Below are positions 62,759 to 64,000 of a DNA stretch of 64,000 nt, in pieces (position 1 is the stretch's first letter; each line of letters starts with the position of its first letter). A model generated the notes under the pieces. The model saw only the letters and a program-made list of their open reading frames with translations. It had not been told where the DNA came from and searched no databases. Origin of the DNA: Solibacillus sp. FSL R7-0668 (lineage in GTDB: Bacteria > Bacillota > Bacilli > Bacillales_A > Planococcaceae); contig NZ_JBBOUU010000002.1 of assembly GCF_038006205.1 (NCBI RefSeq), positions 62,001-126,000 of the forward strand, given 5' to 3'. The position numbers were made by a program, and so were the translations under genes.

Positions 62759-63271
62759 ATGGCTAAATTTACAGCTGAAGAAAAACTACAAGCTGTTCTA
62801 AGGTATATGAACGGCAATGAAAGCTTCAAAACAATTGCTCAATCAATCGGGGCTGATGAAAAAAATATTCGGGTTTGGAAGAAACAATACGAACATAATG
62901 GTGCAGAAGCATTTGTAAAACGATATACAAATTATTCAGCACAGTTTAAACTAGACGTACTAAACTTCATGATTGAAAACGGTACGTCCTTAAATGAAAC
63001 AGCAGCTATCTTTGGCATAGCAGCTCCATCCACTATTCTACAGTGGCAAAAACAGTTTGAAACAAAAGGATTCGATGCCCTTCAATCAAAGAAAAAGGGG
63101 CGTCCATCCATGAAAAAAGAAACAAATACACAACTAAAACAAACACCAGTAGAAGGCTCACCAGAAGCACTTCAAGCAGAAATCAATCGGCTACGTATGG
63201 AAAACGAGTATTTAAAAAAGTTGAACGCCTTAGTTCAAGCCAAGGAAAAATCACCAAAGAAGACAAAGTAA
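62759..63271 (+). CDS. IS3-family transposase OrfA
   Basis: The 170-aa protein has two HTH units (FTAEEKLQAVLRYMNGNESFKTIAQSIGADEKNIRVWKKQYE; SLNETAAIFGIAAPSTILQWQKQFE) and a C-terminal leucine zipper (EALQAEINRLRMENEYLKKLNAL). It binds the terminal repeats. A slippery A6G at 63214-63220 in the zipper lets part of the ribosomes shift -1 into orfB to make the full transposase. Confidence 0.93.
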   Translation: MAKFTAEEKLQAVLRYMNGNESFKTIAQSIGADEKNIRVWKKQYEHNGAEAFVKRYTNYSAQFKLDVLNFMIENGTSLNETAAIFGIAAPSTILQWQKQFETKGFDALQSKKKGRPSMKKETNTQLKQTPVEGSPEALQAEINRLRMENEYLKKLNALVQAKEKSPKKTK

Positions 63272-64000
63272 AGGTCATCTATGAATTAAGGCATAAATAC
63301 CCGGTGAAGGCGCTTGTGAAGTTCGCAGGCATTCCACGTAGCACATACTATCATTACGTCAAGAAGATGCATCGACCGGATCCAGATGCCAAACTAAAAG
63401 ATGATATTCAATCGATTTATGAGGAACACGAAGGTCGTTATGGCTATCGTCGTATTCGCGATGAGCTCGCGAATCGTGGACAAAAAGTGAATCATAAAAA
63501 GGTTCAACGCATCATGAAAGAACTTGGTTTAAAGTGCGTAGTGCGTATGAAAAAATATAAGTCTTATAAAGGGACAGTCGGTAAAATTGCGCCAAATATT
63601 TTAGATCGCAACTTTACAGCTGAAGCCCCAAATGAGAAGTGGGTAACAGATATTACGGAGTTTAAATTATTTGGCGAAAAGCTCTATTTATCGCCTGTTT
63701 TAGACTTATTTAATGGCGAAATTATCACGTATACAATCGGCTCAAGACCAACCTATTCGTTGGTTTCTGAGATGTTGGAGAAGGCGTTAGAGCGATTACC
63801 AGCGGAACACCAGCTACTGATGCATTCCGATCAAGGTTGGCATTATCAAATGAAACAATATCGCCATGCGCTCCAATCGAGAGGCATTGTGCAAAGCATG
63901 TCACGTAAAGGGAACTGTTATGACAATTCGGTGATGGAGAATTTCTTTGGCATCATGAAGTCTGAATTCCTTTACTTAAAGGAATTTGAAAGCGTCGAGC
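63220..64000 (+). CDS. IS3-family transposase OrfB (rve domain), reached by -1 frameshift, 3' end outside window
   Basis: The -1 frame is open from the slippery site to the end of the window. It has KDDIQSIYEEHEGRYGYRRI (HTH_21 region), NEKWVTDITEFKL (first Asp), LSPVLDLFNGEI (second Asp), HSDQGWHYQ and DNSVMENFFGIMKSEF (catalytic Glu), which is the IS150-type IS3 DDE integrase. No separate start is needed, as it is made as an OrfAB fusion. About 260 codons are present and ~20-30 are missing. Confidence 0.93.

Larger units (their letters stand above)
62707..64000 (+). mobile_element. IS3-family insertion sequence, right end outside window
   Basis: The left part holds a long hairpin (CACCCCAAATGTTAGA and TCTAACATTTGGAGGTG, about 62715-62753) directly before orfA, then orfA and orfB in -1 frame overlap. 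The exact left end is not certain; the first bases of the TGCACCCC block are the best guess. The element runs past base 64000. Confidence 0.85.

Overview
The window reads as a large mobilome-rich replicon, most likely a big plasmid, of a low-GC, spore-forming, Gram-positive bacterium. The Lysinibacillus/Solibacillus part of Planococcaceae is my best guess. The reasons are strong GGAGG-type ribosome sites, sporulation-gene paralogues (SpoVD-like, SpoIIP-like), an SLH-domain secreted hydrolase, CsoR/CopZ/CopA copper control and Bacillus-type mer and tet(L) genes. This is inference from gene content; no database search was run.

Region 1 (1-21.8 kb) is the plasmid backbone. It holds a truncated CHC2 zinc-finger protein, ssb, a Cas4/RecB-like nuclease, a divergent pair of replication genes (a 570-aa putative initiator and a 502-aa AEP-type primase) around a ~0.9-kb iteron-rich candidate origin, radC, parA with a small partner, and an XRE regulator. 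Inside this backbone (2.0-13.4 kb) lies a three-gene operon that resembles the predicted ABC-three-component (ABC-3C) conflict systems. Its first gene is split by an IS4-family element (9-bp duplication). Its second gene is split by an ISL3-family transposon carrying merA/merR (8-bp duplication) and by an IS21-family element. Removing the insertions restores exact reading frames of 417 and 191 codons in front of an intact SMC-like ATPase.

Region 2 (21.8-30.5 kb) is accessory DNA. It contains a Tn3-type inverted-repeat cassette carrying tet(L), which interrupts a yolD-like gene (5-bp duplication). Next come six copies of a 24-bp palindromic repeat (CCCAAA-N6-TTTGGGAACRTT) that punctuate a co-oriented series of small genes in a cassette-like layout. 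The region ends with a partition-like section: a long coiled-coil protein and a MerR-type DNA-binding protein whose upstream DNA and N-terminus are both built from 9-bp repeats.

Region 3 (30.5-45.5 kb) looks chromosomal in flavour: SpoVD-like and SpoIIP-like sporulation paralogues, Amj lipid II flippase, a SNARE-associated membrane protein, asparagine synthase, an MreB-like protein in an operon with a two-component system, a zinc-binding lipoprotein behind a Zur box, and an amino-acid ABC transporter. Transposase and MATE fragments mark old rearrangements.

Region 4 (45.9-62.4 kb) is a copper and envelope-thiol island: CcdA, a sensor kinase/response regulator, CueP-like lipoprotein, an F510_1955-type propeller lipoprotein, a DsbD/CcdA-like protein, a cupredoxin membrane protein, CopB, CsoR, CopZ and CopA. 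copA is split by a second IS4-family element with a 9-bp duplication. An IS3-family element runs off the right end of the window.
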